DNA from: Auanema rhodensis
Lineage: Eukaryota; Nematoda; Chromadorea; Rhabditida; Rhabditidae
Direction of reading: 5' to 3'
DNA: 64,000 nt
Assembly: GCA_964057225.1 (NCBI GenBank)
Contig: CAXKVF010000076.1
Location: forward strand, 496,001-560,000
Under the pieces are notes generated by a model. The model was not told the origin of the DNA and searched no databases. It worked only from the letters and a program-made list of their open reading frames with translations. The position numbers and the translations under genes are program-made. Shown in pieces: positions 11,439-25,694 of the stretch (the stretch's first letter is position 1; each line of letters opens with the position of its first letter).

Positions 11439-14430
11439 TTAGCATAAATTAAAGTTCACGTAAATTTCAAAGTCATGGTTACCATGAACCAATATCAATA
11501 AAAATTTGTTTTTAGACTAATATGGACATGGGGAATCTAATTTTGAAAACCGCATCACTTTATCTTTCACGTGAAGCGAGTTACATACCAAGTGCACATC
11601 ACGTGTACATTTAATTAGCATAAATTAAAGTTCACGTAAATTTCAAAGTCATGGTTACCATGCACCAATATCAATAAAAATTTGTTTTTAGACTAATATG
11701 GACATGGGGAATCTAATTTTGAAAACCGCATCACTTTATCTTTCACGTGAAGCGAGTTACATACCAAGTGCACATCACGTGTACATTTAATTAGCATAAA
11801 TTAAAGTTCACGTAAATTTCAAAGTCATGGTTACCATGCACCAATATCAATAAAAATTTGTTTTTAGACTAATATGGACATGGGGAATCTAATTTTGAAA
11901 ACCGCATCTCTTTATCTTTCACGTGAAGCGAGTTACATACCAAGTGCACATCACGTGTACATTTAATTAGCATAAATTAAAGTTCACGTAAATTTCAAAG
12001 TCATGGTTACCATGCACCAATATCAATAAAAATCTGTTTTTAGACTAATATGGACATGGGGAATCTAATTTTGAAAACCGCATCTCTTTATCTTTCACGT
12101 GAAGCGAGTTACATACCAAGTGCACATCACGTGTACATTTAATTAGCATAAATTAAAGTTCACGTAAATTTCAAAGTCATGGTTACCATGAACCAATATC
12201 AATAAAAATTTGTTTTTAGACTAATATGGACATGGGGAATCTAATTTTGAAAACCGCATCTCTTTATCTTTCACGTGAAGCGAGTTACATACCAAGTGCA
12301 CATCACGTGTACATTTAATTAGCATAAATTAAAGTTCACGTAAATTTCAAAGTCATGGTTACCATGCACCAATATCAATAAAAATTTGTTTTTAGACTAA
12401 TATGGACATGGGGAATCTAATTTTGAAAACCGCATCTCTTTATCTTCCACGTGAAGCGAGTTACATACCAAGTGCACATCACGTGTACATTTAATTAGCA
12501 TAAATTAAAGTTCACGTAAATTTCAAAGTCATGGTTACCATGAACCAATATCAATAAAAATTTGTTTTTAGACTAATATGTACATGGGGAATCTAATTTT
12601 GAAAACCGCATCTCTTTATCTTTCACGTGAAGCGAGTTACATACCAAGTGCACATCACGTGTACATTTAATTAGCATAAATTAAAGTTCACGTAAATTTC
12701 AAAGTCATGGTTACCATGCACCAATATCAATAAAAATTTGTTTTTAGACTAATATGGACATGGGGAATCTAATTTTGAAAACCGCATCTCTTTATCTTTC
12801 ACGTGAAGCGAGTTACATATCAAGTGCACATCACGTGTACATTTAATTAGCATAAATTAAAGTTCACGTAAATTTCAAAGTCATGGTTACCATTAACCAT
12901 CATCAATAAAAATTTGTTTTTAGACTAATATGGACATGGGGAATCTAATTTTGAAAACCGCATTTCTTTATCTTTCACGTGAAGCGAGTTACATACCAAG
13001 TGCACATCACGTGTACATTTAATTAGCATAAATTAAAGTTCACGTAAATTTCAAAGTCATGGTTACCATTCACCAATATCAATAAAAATTTGTTTTTAGA
13101 CTAATATGGACATGAGGAATCTAATTTTGAAAACCGCATCTCTTTATCTTTCACGTGAAGCGAGTTACATACCAAGTGCACATCACGTGTACATTTAATT
13201 AGCATAAATTAAAGTTCACGTAAATTTCAAAGTCATGGTTACCATGCACCAATATCAATAAAAATTTGTTTTTAGACTAATATGGACATGGGGAATCTAA
13301 TTTTGAAAACCGCATCTCTTTATATTTCACGTGAAGCGAGTTACATACCAAGTGCACATCACGTGTACATTTAATTAGCATAAATTAAAGTTCACGTAAA
13401 TTTCAAAGTCATGGTTACCATGCACCAATATCAATAAAAATTTGTTTTTAGACTAATATGGACATGGGGAATCTAATTTTGAAAACCGCATCTCTTTATC
13501 TTCCACGTGAAGCGAGTTACATACCAAGTGCACATCACGTGTACATTTAATTAGCATAAATTAAAGTTCACGTAAATTTCAAAGTCATGGTTACCATGAA
13601 CCAATATCAATAAAAATTTGTTTTTAGACTAATATGGACATGGGGAATCTAATTTTGAAAACCGCATCTCTTTATCTTCCACGTGAAGCGAGTTACATAC
13701 CAAGTGCACATCACGTGTACATTTAATTAGCATAAATTAAAGTTCACGTAAATTTCAAAGTCATGGTTACCATGAACCAATATCAATAAAAATTTGTTTT
13801 TAGACTAATATGGACATGGGGAATCTAATTTTGAAAACCGCATCACTTTATCTTTCACGTGAAGCGAGTTACATACCAAGTGCACATCACGTGTACATTT
13901 AATTAGCATAAATTAAAGTTCACGTAAATTTCAAAGTCATGGTTACCATGCACCAATATCAATAAAAATTTGTTTTTAGACTAATATGGACATGGGGAAT
14001 CTAATTTTGAAAACCGCATCTCTTTATCTTTCACGTGAAGCGAGTTACATACCAAGTGCACATCACGTGTACATTTAATTAGCATAAATTAAAGTTCACG
14101 TAAATTTCAAAGTCATGGTTACCATGCACCAATATCAATAAAAATCTGTTTTTAGACTAATATGGACATGGGGAATCTAATTTTGAAAACCGCATCTCTT
14201 TATCTTTCACGTGAAGCGAGTTACATACCAAGTGCACATCACGTGTACATTTAATTAGCATAAATTAAAGTTCACGTAAATTTCAAAGTCATGGTTACCA
14301 TGCACCAATATCAATAAAAATTTGTTTTTAGACTAATATGGACATGGGGAATCTAATTTTGAAAACCGCATCTCTTTATCTTTCACGTGAAGCGAGTTAC
14401 ATATCAAGTGCACATCACGTGTACATTTAA
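11439..14430. repeat. 17-mer higher-order repeat, copy 1 (2992 bp, monomers 66-82)
   Basis: The unit includes two CATCACTTT monomers, a TCTG monomer, an ATGTACA monomer, the rare CATTAACCATCATC monomer (12891), a CATTCACC/GAGG monomer, a TTATATTTC monomer, two CTTCCACG monomers and a final TATC monomer. Each of these recurs 2992 bp later (17 x 176). I found no difference between the two copies by eye. Homology begins after 11412, where the preceding monomers differ (ATACC against ATATC). Confidence 0.93.
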
Positions 14431-17422
14431 TTAGCATAAATTAAAGTTCACGTAAATTTCAAAGTCATGGTTACCATGAACCAATATCAATAAAAATTTG
14501 TTTTTAGACTAATATGGACATGGGGAATCTAATTTTGAAAACCGCATCACTTTATCTTTCACGTGAAGCGAGTTACATACCAAGTGCACATCACGTGTAC
14601 ATTTAATTAGCATAAATTAAAGTTCACGTAAATTTCAAAGTCATGGTTACCATGCACCAATATCAATAAAAATTTGTTTTTAGACTAATATGGACATGGG
14701 GAATCTAATTTTGAAAACCGCATCACTTTATCTTTCACGTGAAGCGAGTTACATACCAAGTGCACATCACGTGTACATTTAATTAGCATAAATTAAAGTT
14801 CACGTAAATTTCAAAGTCATGGTTACCATGCACCAATATCAATAAAAATTTGTTTTTAGACTAATATGGACATGGGGAATCTAATTTTGAAAACCGCATC
14901 TCTTTATCTTTCACGTGAAGCGAGTTACATACCAAGTGCACATCACGTGTACATTTAATTAGCATAAATTAAAGTTCACGTAAATTTCAAAGTCATGGTT
15001 ACCATGCACCAATATCAATAAAAATCTGTTTTTAGACTAATATGGACATGGGGAATCTAATTTTGAAAACCGCATCTCTTTATCTTTCACGTGAAGCGAG
15101 TTACATACCAAGTGCACATCACGTGTACATTTAATTAGCATAAATTAAAGTTCACGTAAATTTCAAAGTCATGGTTACCATGAACCAATATCAATAAAAA
15201 TTTGTTTTTAGACTAATATGGACATGGGGAATCTAATTTTGAAAACCGCATCTCTTTATCTTTCACGTGAAGCGAGTTACATACCAAGTGCACATCACGT
15301 GTACATTTAATTAGCATAAATTAAAGTTCACGTAAATTTCAAAGTCATGGTTACCATGCACCAATATCAATAAAAATTTGTTTTTAGACTAATATGGACA
15401 TGGGGAATCTAATTTTGAAAACCGCATCTCTTTATCTTCCACGTGAAGCGAGTTACATACCAAGTGCACATCACGTGTACATTTAATTAGCATAAATTAA
15501 AGTTCACGTAAATTTCAAAGTCATGGTTACCATGAACCAATATCAATAAAAATTTGTTTTTAGACTAATATGTACATGGGGAATCTAATTTTGAAAACCG
15601 CATCTCTTTATCTTTCACGTGAAGCGAGTTACATACCAAGTGCACATCACGTGTACATTTAATTAGCATAAATTAAAGTTCACGTAAATTTCAAAGTCAT
15701 GGTTACCATGCACCAATATCAATAAAAATTTGTTTTTAGACTAATATGGACATGGGGAATCTAATTTTGAAAACCGCATCTCTTTATCTTTCACGTGAAG
15801 CGAGTTACATATCAAGTGCACATCACGTGTACATTTAATTAGCATAAATTAAAGTTCACGTAAATTTCAAAGTCATGGTTACCATTAACCATCATCAATA
15901 AAAATTTGTTTTTAGACTAATATGGACATGGGGAATCTAATTTTGAAAACCGCATTTCTTTATCTTTCACGTGAAGCGAGTTACATACCAAGTGCACATC
16001 ACGTGTACATTTAATTAGCATAAATTAAAGTTCACGTAAATTTCAAAGTCATGGTTACCATTCACCAATATCAATAAAAATTTGTTTTTAGACTAATATG
16101 GACATGAGGAATCTAATTTTGAAAACCGCATCTCTTTATCTTTCACGTGAAGCGAGTTACATACCAAGTGCACATCACGTGTACATTTAATTAGCATAAA
16201 TTAAAGTTCACGTAAATTTCAAAGTCATGGTTACCATGCACCAATATCAATAAAAATTTGTTTTTAGACTAATATGGACATGGGGAATCTAATTTTGAAA
16301 ACCGCATCTCTTTATATTTCACGTGAAGCGAGTTACATACCAAGTGCACATCACGTGTACATTTAATTAGCATAAATTAAAGTTCACGTAAATTTCAAAG
16401 TCATGGTTACCATGCACCAATATCAATAAAAATTTGTTTTTAGACTAATATGGACATGGGGAATCTAATTTTGAAAACCGCATCTCTTTATCTTCCACGT
16501 GAAGCGAGTTACATACCAAGTGCACATCACGTGTACATTTAATTAGCATAAATTAAAGTTCACGTAAATTTCAAAGTCATGGTTACCATGAACCAATATC
16601 AATAAAAATTTGTTTTTAGACTAATATGGACATGGGGAATCTAATTTTGAAAACCGCATCTCTTTATCTTCCACGTGAAGCGAGTTACATACCAAGTGCA
16701 CATCACGTGTACATTTAATTAGCATAAATTAAAGTTCACGTAAATTTCAAAGTCATGGTTACCATGAACCAATATCAATAAAAATTTGTTTTTAGACTAA
16801 TATGGACATGGGGAATCTAATTTTGAAAACCGCATCACTTTATCTTTCACGTGAAGCGAGTTACATACCAAGTGCACATCACGTGTACATTTAATTAGCA
16901 TAAATTAAAGTTCACGTAAATTTCAAAGTCATGGTTACCATGCACCAATATCAATAAAAATTTGTTTTTAGACTAATATGGACATGGGGAATCTAATTTT
17001 GAAAACCGCATCTCTTTATCTTTCACGTGAAGCGAGTTACATACCAAGTGCACATCACGTGTACATTTAATTAGCATAAATTAAAGTTCACGTAAATTTC
17101 AAAGTCATGGTTACCATGCACCAATATCAATAAAAATCTGTTTTTAGACTAATATGGACATGGGGAATCTAATTTTGAAAACCGCATCTCTTTATCTTTC
17201 ACGTGAAGCGAGTTACATACCAAGTGCACATCACGTGTACATTTAATTAGCATAAATTAAAGTTCACGTAAATTTCAAAGTCATGGTTACCATGCACCAA
17301 TATCAATAAAAATTTGTTTTTAGACTAATATGGACATGGGGAATCTAATTTTGAAAACCGCATCTCTTTATCTTTCACGTGAAGCGAGTTACATATCAAG
17401 TGCACATCACGTGTACATTTAA
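14431..17422. repeat. 17-mer higher-order repeat, copy 2 (2992 bp, monomers 83-99)
   Basis: All variants of copy 1 recur in the same order, including CATTAACCATCATC at 15883, exactly 2992 bp from 12891. The copy ends at monomer 99; monomer 100 has CATTAACC where monomer 83 has CATGAACC. Part of the word (CTTCCACG, ATGTACA, TATC, CATTTCTTT, GAGG, TTATATTTC) is seen again at about 54735-56671 without the CATCATC change. Confidence 0.93.
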
Positions 17423-20400
17423 TTAGCATAAATTAAAGTTCACGTAAATTTCAAAGTCATGGTTACCATTAACCAATATCAATAAAAATTTGTTTTTAGA
17501 CTAATATGGACATGGGGAATCTAATTTTGAAAACCGCATCTCTTTATCTTTCACGTGAAGCGAGTTACATATCAAGTGCACATCACGTGTACATTTAATT
17601 AGCATAAATTAAAGTTCACGTAAATTTCAAAGTCATGGTTACCATGCACCAATATCAATAAAAATTTGTTTTTAGACTAATATGGACATGGGGAATCTAA
17701 TTTTGAAAACCGCATCTCTTTATCTTTCACGTGAAGCGAGTTACATATCAAGTGCACATCACGTGTACATTTAATTAGCATAAATTAAAGTTCACGTAAA
17801 TTTCAAAGTCATGGTTACCATTAACCAATATCAATAAAAATTTGTTTTTAGACTAATATGGACATGGGGAATCTAATTTTGAAAACCGCATCTCTTTATC
17901 TTTCACGTGAAGCGAGTTACATATCAAGTGCACATCACGTGTACATTTAATTAGCATAAATTAAAGTTCACGTAAATTTCAAAGTCATGGTTACCATGCA
18001 CCAATATCAATAAAAATTTGTTTTTAGACTAATATGGACATGGGGAATCTAATTTTGAAAACCGCATCTCTTTATCTTTCACGTGAAGCGAGTTACATAT
18101 CAAGTGCACATCACGTGTACATTTAATTAGCATAAATTAAAGTTCACGTAAATTTCAAAGTCATGGTTACCATTTACCAATATCAATAAAAATTTGTTTT
18201 TAGACTAATATGGACATGGGGAATCTAATTTTGAAAACCGCATCTCTTTATCTTTCACGTGAAGCGAGTTACATACCAAGTGCACATCACGTGTACATTT
18301 AATTAGCATAAATTAAAGTTCACGTAAATTTCAAAGTCATGGTTACCATGCACCAATATCAATAAAAATTTGTTTTTAGACTAATATGGACATGGGGAAT
18401 CTAATTTTGAAAACCGCATCTCTTTATCTTTCACGTGAAGCGAGTTACATACCAAGTGCACATCACGTGTACATTTAATTAGCATAAATTAAAGTTCACG
18501 TAAATTTCAAAGTCATGGTTACCATGCACCAATATCAATAAAAATTTGTTTTTAGACTAATATGGACATGGGGAATCTAATTTTGAAAACCGCATCTCTT
18601 TATCTTTCACGTGAAGCGAGTTACATATCAAGTGCACATCACGTGTACATTTAATTAGCATAAATTAAAGTTCACGTAAATTTCAAAGTCATGGTTACCA
18701 TGCACCAATATCAATAAAAATTTGTTTTTAGACTAATATGGACATGGGGAATCTAATTTTGAAAACCGCATCTCTTTATCTTCCACGTGAAGCGAGTTAC
18801 ATACCAAGTGCACATCACGTGTACATTTAATTAGCATAAATTAAAGTTCACGTAAATTTCAAAGTCATGGTTACCATGAACCAATATCAATAAAAATTTG
18901 TTTTTAGACTAATATGGACATGGGGAATCTAATTTTGAAAACCGCATCTCTTTATCTTCCACGTGAAGCGAGTTACATACCAAGTGCACATCACGTGTAC
19001 ATTTAATTAGCATAAATTAAAGTTCACGTAAATTTCAAAGTCATGGTTACCATGAACCAATATCAATAAAAATTTGTTTTTAGACTAATATGGACATGGG
19101 GAATCTAATTTTGAAAACCGCATCACTTTATCTTTCACGTGAAGCGAGTTACATACCAAGTGCACATCACGTGTACATTTAATTAGCATAAATTAAAGTT
19201 CACGTAAATTTCAAAGTCATGGTTACCATGAACCAATATCAATAAAAATTTGTTTTTAGACTAATATGGACATGGGGAATCTAATTTTGAAAACCGTATT
19301 TCTTTATCTTTCACGTGAAGCGAGTTACATACCAAGTGCACATCACGTGTACATTTAATTAGCATAAATTAAAGTTCACGTAAATTTCAAAGTCATGGTT
19401 ACCATGCACCAATATCAATAAAAATTTGTTTTTAGACTAATATGGACATGGGGAATCTAATTTTGAAAACCGCATCTCTTTATCTTTCACGTGAAGCGAG
19501 TTACATACCAAGTGCACATCACGTGTACATTTAATTAGCATAAATTAAAGTTCACGTAAATTTCAAAGTCATGGTTACCATGAACCAATATCAATAAAAA
19601 TTTGTTTTTAGACTAATATGGACATGGGGAATCTAATTTTGAAAACTGCATCTCTTTATCTTTCACGTGAAGCGAGTTACATACCAAGTGCACAGCACGT
19701 GTACATTTAATTAGCATAAATTAAAGTTCACGTAAATTTTAAAGTCATGGTTACCATGAACCAATATCAATAAAAATTTGTTTTTAGACTAATATGGACA
19801 TGGGGAATCTAATTTTGAAAACCGCATCTCTTTATCTTCCACGTGAAGCGAGTTACATACCAAGTGCACATCACGTGTACATTTAATTAGCATAAATTAA
19901 AGTTCACGTAAATTTCAAAGTCATGGTTACCATGAACCAATATCAATAAAAATTTGTTTTTAGACTAATATGGACATGGGGAATCTAATTTTGAAAACCG
20001 CATCTCTTTATCTTCCACGTGAAGCGAGTTACATACCAAGTGCACATCACGTGTACATTTAATTAGCATAAATTAAAGTTCACGTAAATTTCAAAGTCAT
20101 GGTTACCATGCACCAATATCAATAAAAATTTGTTTTTAGACTAATATGGACATGGGGAATCTAATTTTGAAAACCGCATCTCTTTATCTTTCACGTGAAG
20201 CGAGTTACATATCAAGTGCACATCACGTGTACATTTAATTAGCATAAATTAAAGTTCACGTAAATTTCAAAGTCATGGTTACCATTAACCAATATCAATA
20301 AAAATTTGTTTTTAGACTAATATGGACATGGGGAATCTAATTTTGAAAACCGCATCTCTTTATCTTTCACGTGAAGCGAGTTACATATCAAGTGCACATC

Positions 20401-22526
20401 ACGTGTACATTTAATTAGCATAAATTAAAGTTCACGTAAATTTCAAAGTCATGGTTACCATGCACCAATATCAATAAAAATTTGTTTTTAGACTAATATG
20501 GACATGGGGAATCTAATTTTGAAAACCGCATCTCTTTATCTTTCACGTGAAGCGAGTTACATATCAAGTGCACATCACGTGTACATTTAATTAGCATAAA
20601 TTAAAGTTCACGTAAATTTCAAAGTCATGGTTACCATTAACCAATATCAATAAAAATTTGTTTTTAGACTAATATGGACATGGGGAATCTAATTTTGAAA
20701 ACCGCATCTCTTTATCTTTCACGTGAAGCGAGTTACATATCAAGTGCACATCACGTGTACATTTAATTAGCATAAATTAAAGTTCACGTAAATTTCAAAG
20801 TCATGGTTACCATGCACCAATATCAATAAAAATTTGTTTTTAGACTAATATGGACATGGGGAATCTAATTTTGAAAACCGCATCTCTTTATCTTTCACGT
20901 GAAGCGAGTTACATATCAAGTGCACATCACGTGTACATTTAATTAGCATAAATTAAAGTTCACGTAAATTTCAAAGTCATGGTTACCATTTACCAATATC
21001 AATAAAAATTTGTTTTTAGACTAATATGGACATGGGGAATCTAATTTTGAAAACCGCATCTCTTTATCTTTCACGTGAAGCGAGTTACATACCAAGTGCA
21101 CATCACGTGTACATTTAATTAGCATAAATTAAAGTTCACGTAAATTTCAAAGTCATGGTTACCATGCACCAATATCAATAAAAATTTGTTTTTAGACTAA
21201 TATGGACATGGGGAATCTAATTTTGAAAACCGCATCTCTTTATCTTTCACGTGAAGCGAGTTACATACCAAGTGCACATCACGTGTACATTTAATTAGCA
21301 TAAATTAAAGTTCACGTAAATTTCAAAGTCATGGTTACCATGAACCAATATCAATAAAAATTTGTTTTTAGACTAATATGGACATGGGGAATCTAATTTT
21401 GAAAACCGCATCTCTTTATCTTTTACGTGAAGCGAGTTACATACCAAGTGCACATCACGTGTACATTTAATTAGCATAAATTAAAGTTCACGTAAATTTC
21501 AAAGTCATAGTTACCATGCACCAATATCAATAAAAATTTGTTTTTAGACTAATATGGACATGGGGAATCTAATTTTGAAAACCGCATCTCTTTATCTTCC
21601 ACGTGAAGCGAGTTACATACCAAGTGCACATCACGTGTACATTTAATTAGCATAAATTAAAGTTCACGTAAATTTCAAAGTCATGGTTACCATGAACCAA
21701 TATTAATAAAAATTTGTTTTTAGACTAATATGGACATGGGGAATCTAATTTTGAAAACCGCATCTCTTTATCTTCCACGTGAAGCGAGTTACATACCAAG
21801 TGCACATCACGTGTACATTTAATTAGCATAAATTAAAGTTCACGTAAATTTCAAAGTCATGGTTACCATGAACCAATATCAATAAAAATTTGTTTTTAGA
21901 CTAATATGGACATGGGGAATCTAATTTTGTAAACCGCATCTCTTTATCTTCCACGTGAAGCGAGTTACATACCAAGTGCACATCACGTGTACATTTAATT
22001 AGCATAAATTAAAGTTCACGTAAATTTCAAAGTCATGGTTACCATGAACCAATATCAATAAAAATTTGTTTTTAGACTAATATGGACATGGGGAATCAAA
22101 GTTTGAAAACCGCATCTCTTTATCTTTCACGTGAAGCGAGTTACATACCAAGTGCATATCACGTGTACATTTAATTAGCATAAATTAAAGTTCACGTAAA
22201 TTTCAAAGTCATGGTTACCATGAACCAATATCAATAAAAATTTGTTTTTAGACTAATATGGACATGGGGAATCTAATTTTGAAAACCGCATCACTTTATC
22301 TTTCACGTGAAGCGAGTTACATACCAAGTGCACATCACGTGTACATTTAATTAGCATAAATTAAAGTTCACGTAAATTTCAAAGTCATGGTTACCATGCA
22401 CCAATATCAATAAAAATTTGTTTTTAGACTAATATGGACATGGGGAATCTAATTTTGAAAACCGCATCTCTTTATCTTTCACGTGAAGCGAGTTACATAC
22501 CAAGTGCACATCACGTGTACATTTAA
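17423..22526. repeat. Mixed segment with a seven-monomer word repeated 2816 bp apart
   Basis: The word runs from 17247 to 18478 and again from 20063 to 21294. It has five TATC monomers alternating CATGCACC and CATTAACC, then a CATTTACC monomer (18171 and 20987), then a plain copy. The offset is exactly 16 monomers. What follows each word is similar but not identical: CTTCCACG monomers and then CATCACTTT. The stretch 21295-22526 carries many private changes: CTTTTACG, CATAGTTACC, TATTAATA, TTGTAAACC and GCATATC. Confidence 0.85.
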
Positions 22527-24110
22527 TTAGCATAAATTAAAGTTCACGTAAATTTCAAAGTCATGGTTACCATGCACCAATATCAATAAAAATCTGTTTT
22601 TAGACTAATATGGACATGGGGAATCTAATTTTGAAAACCGCATCTCTTTATCTTTCACGTGAAGCGAGTTACATACCAAGTGCACATCACGTGTACATTT
22701 AATTAGCATAAATTAAAGTTCACGTAAATTTCAAAGTCATGGTTACCATGCACCAATATCAATAAAAATTTGTTTTTAGACTAATATGGACATGGGGAAT
22801 CTAATTTTGAAAACCGCATCTCTTTATCTTTCACGTGAAGCGAGTTACATATCAAGTGCACATCACGTGTACATTTAATTAGCATAAATTAAAGTTCACG
22901 TAAATTTCAAAGTCATGGTTACCATTAACCAATATCAATAAAAATTTGTTTTTAGACTAATATGGACATGGGGAATCTAATTTTGAAAACCGCATCTCTT
23001 TATCTTTCAAGTGAAGCGAGTTACATACCAAGTGCACATCACGTGTACATTTAATTAGCATAAATTAAAGTTCACGTAAATTTCAAAGTCATGGTTACCA
23101 TGCACCAATATCAATAAAAATTTGTTTTTAGACTAATATGGACATGAGGAATCTAATTTTGAAAACCGCATCTCTTTATCTTTCACGTGAAGCGAGTTAC
23201 ATACCAAGTGCACATCACGTGTACATTTAATTAGCATAAATTAAAGTTCACGTAAATTTCAAAGTCATGGTTACCATGCACCAATATCAATAAAAATTTG
23301 TTTTTAGACTAATATGGACATGGGGAATCTAATTTTGAAAACCGCATCTCTTTATATTTCACGTGAAGCGAGTTACATACCAAGTGCACATCACGTGTAC
23401 ATTTAATTAGCATAAATTAAAGTTCACGTAAATTTCAAAGTCATGGTTACCATGAACCAATATCAATAAAAATTTGTTTTTAGACTAATATGTACATGGG
23501 GAATCTAATTTTGAAAACCGCATCTCTTTATCTTTCACGTGAAGCGAGTTACACACCAAGTGCACATCACGTGTACATTTAATTAGCATAAATTAAAGTT
23601 CACGTAAATTTCAAAGTCATGGTTACCATGCACCAATATCAATAAAAATTTGTTTTTAGACTAATATGGACATGGGGAATCTAATTTTGAAAACCGCATC
23701 TCTTTATCTTTCACGTGAAGCGAGTTACATATCAAGTGCACATCACGTGTACATTTAATTAGCATAAATTAAAGTTCACGTAAATTTCAAAGTCATGGTT
23801 ACCATTAACCAATATCAATAAAAATTTGTTTTTAGACTAATATGGACATGGGGAATCTAATTTTGAAAACCGCATCTCTTTATCTTTCAAGTGAAGCGAG
23901 TTACATACCAAGTGCACATCACGTGTACATTTAATTAGCATAAATTAAAGTTCACGTAAATTTCAAAGTCATGGTTACCATGAACCAATATCAATAAAAA
24001 TTTGTTTTTAGACTAATATGGACATGGGGAATCTAATTTTGAAAACCGCATCTCTTTATCTTTCACGTGAAGCGAGTTACATACCAAGTGCACATCACGT
24101 GTACATTTAA
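22527..24110. repeat. 9-mer higher-order repeat, copy 1 (1584 bp, monomers 129-137)
   Basis: The order is TCTG; TATC; CATTAACC plus CAAGTG; GAGG; TTATATTTC; ATGTACA plus ACACACC; TATC; CATTAACC plus CAAGTG; CATGAACC. The rare ACACACC at 23551 is matched at 25135, exactly 1584 bp (9 x 176) later. Confidence 0.92.
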
Positions 24111-25694
24111 TTAGCATAAATTAAAGTTCACGTAAATTTCAAAGTCATGGTTACCATGCACCAATATCAATAAAAATCTGTTTTTAGACTAATATGGACA
24201 TGGGGAATCTAATTTTGAAAACCGCATCTCTTTATCTTTCACGTGAAGCGAGTTACATACCAAGTGCACATCACGTGTACATTTAATTAGCATAAATTAA
24301 AGTTCACGTAAATTTCAAAGTCATGGTTACCATGCACCAATATCAATAAAAATTTGTTTTTAGACTAATATGGACATGGGGAATCTAATTTTGAAAACCG
24401 CATCTCTTTATCTTTCACGTGAAGCGAGTTACATATCAAGTGCACATCACGTGTACATTTAATTAGCATAAATTAAAGTTCACGTAAATTTCAAAGTCAT
24501 GGTTACCATTAACCAATATCAATAAAAATTTGTTTTTAGACTAATATGGACATGGGGAATCTAATTTTGAAAACCGCATCTCTTTATCTTTCAAGTGAAG
24601 CGAGTTACATACCAAGTGCACATCACGTGTACATTTAATTAGCATAAATTAAAGTTCACGTAAATTTCAAAGTCATGGTTACCATGCACCAATATCAATA
24701 AAAATTTGTTTTTAGACTAATATGGACATGAGGAATCTAATTTTGAAAACCGCATCTCTTTATCTTTCACGTGAAGCGAGTTACATACCAAGTGCACATC
24801 ACGTGTACATTTAATTAGCATAAATTAAAGTTCACGTAAATTTCAAAGTCATGGTTACCATGCACCAATATCAATAAAAATTTGTTTTTAGACTAATATG
24901 GACATGGGGAATCTAATTTTGAAAACCGCATCTCTTTATATTTCACGTGAAGCGAGTTACATACCAAGTGCACATCACGTGTACATTTAATTAGCATAAA
25001 TTAAAGTTCACGTAAATTTCAAAGTCATGGTTACCATGAACCAATATCAATAAAAATTTGTTTTTAGACTAATATGTACATGGGGAATCTAATTTTGAAA
25101 ACCGCATCTCTTTATCTTTCACGTGAAGCGAGTTACACACCAAGTGCACATCACGTGTACATTTAATTAGCATAAATTAAAGTTCACGTAAATTTCAAAG
25201 TCATGGTTACCATGCACCAATATCAATAAAAATTTGTTTTTAGACTAATATGGACATGGGGAATCTAATTTTGAAAACCGCATCTCTTTATCTTTCACGT
25301 GAAGCGAGTTACATATCAAGTGCACATCACGTGTACATTTAATTAGCATAAATTAAAGTTCACGTAAATTTCAAAGTCATGGTTACCATTAACCAATATC
25401 AATAAAAATTTGTTTTTAGACTAATATGGACATGGGGAATCTAATTTTGAAAACCGCATCTCTTTATCTTTCAAGTGAAGCGAGTTACATACCAAGTGCA
25501 CATCACGTGTACATTTAATTAGCATAAATTAAAGTTCACGTAAATTTCAAAGTCATGGTTACCATGAACCAATATCAATAAAAATTTGTTTTTAGACTAA
25601 TATGGACATGGGGAATCTAATTTTGAAAACCGCATCTCTTTATCTTTCACGTGAAGCGAGTTACATACCAAGTGCACATCACGTGTACATTTAA
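24111..25694. repeat. 9-mer higher-order repeat, copy 2 (1584 bp, monomers 138-146)
   Basis: All nine diagnostic monomers of copy 1 recur in order, including ACACACC at 25135. I saw no difference from copy 1. The next monomer (from 25695) has CTTCCACG and leaves the pattern. Confidence 0.92.
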
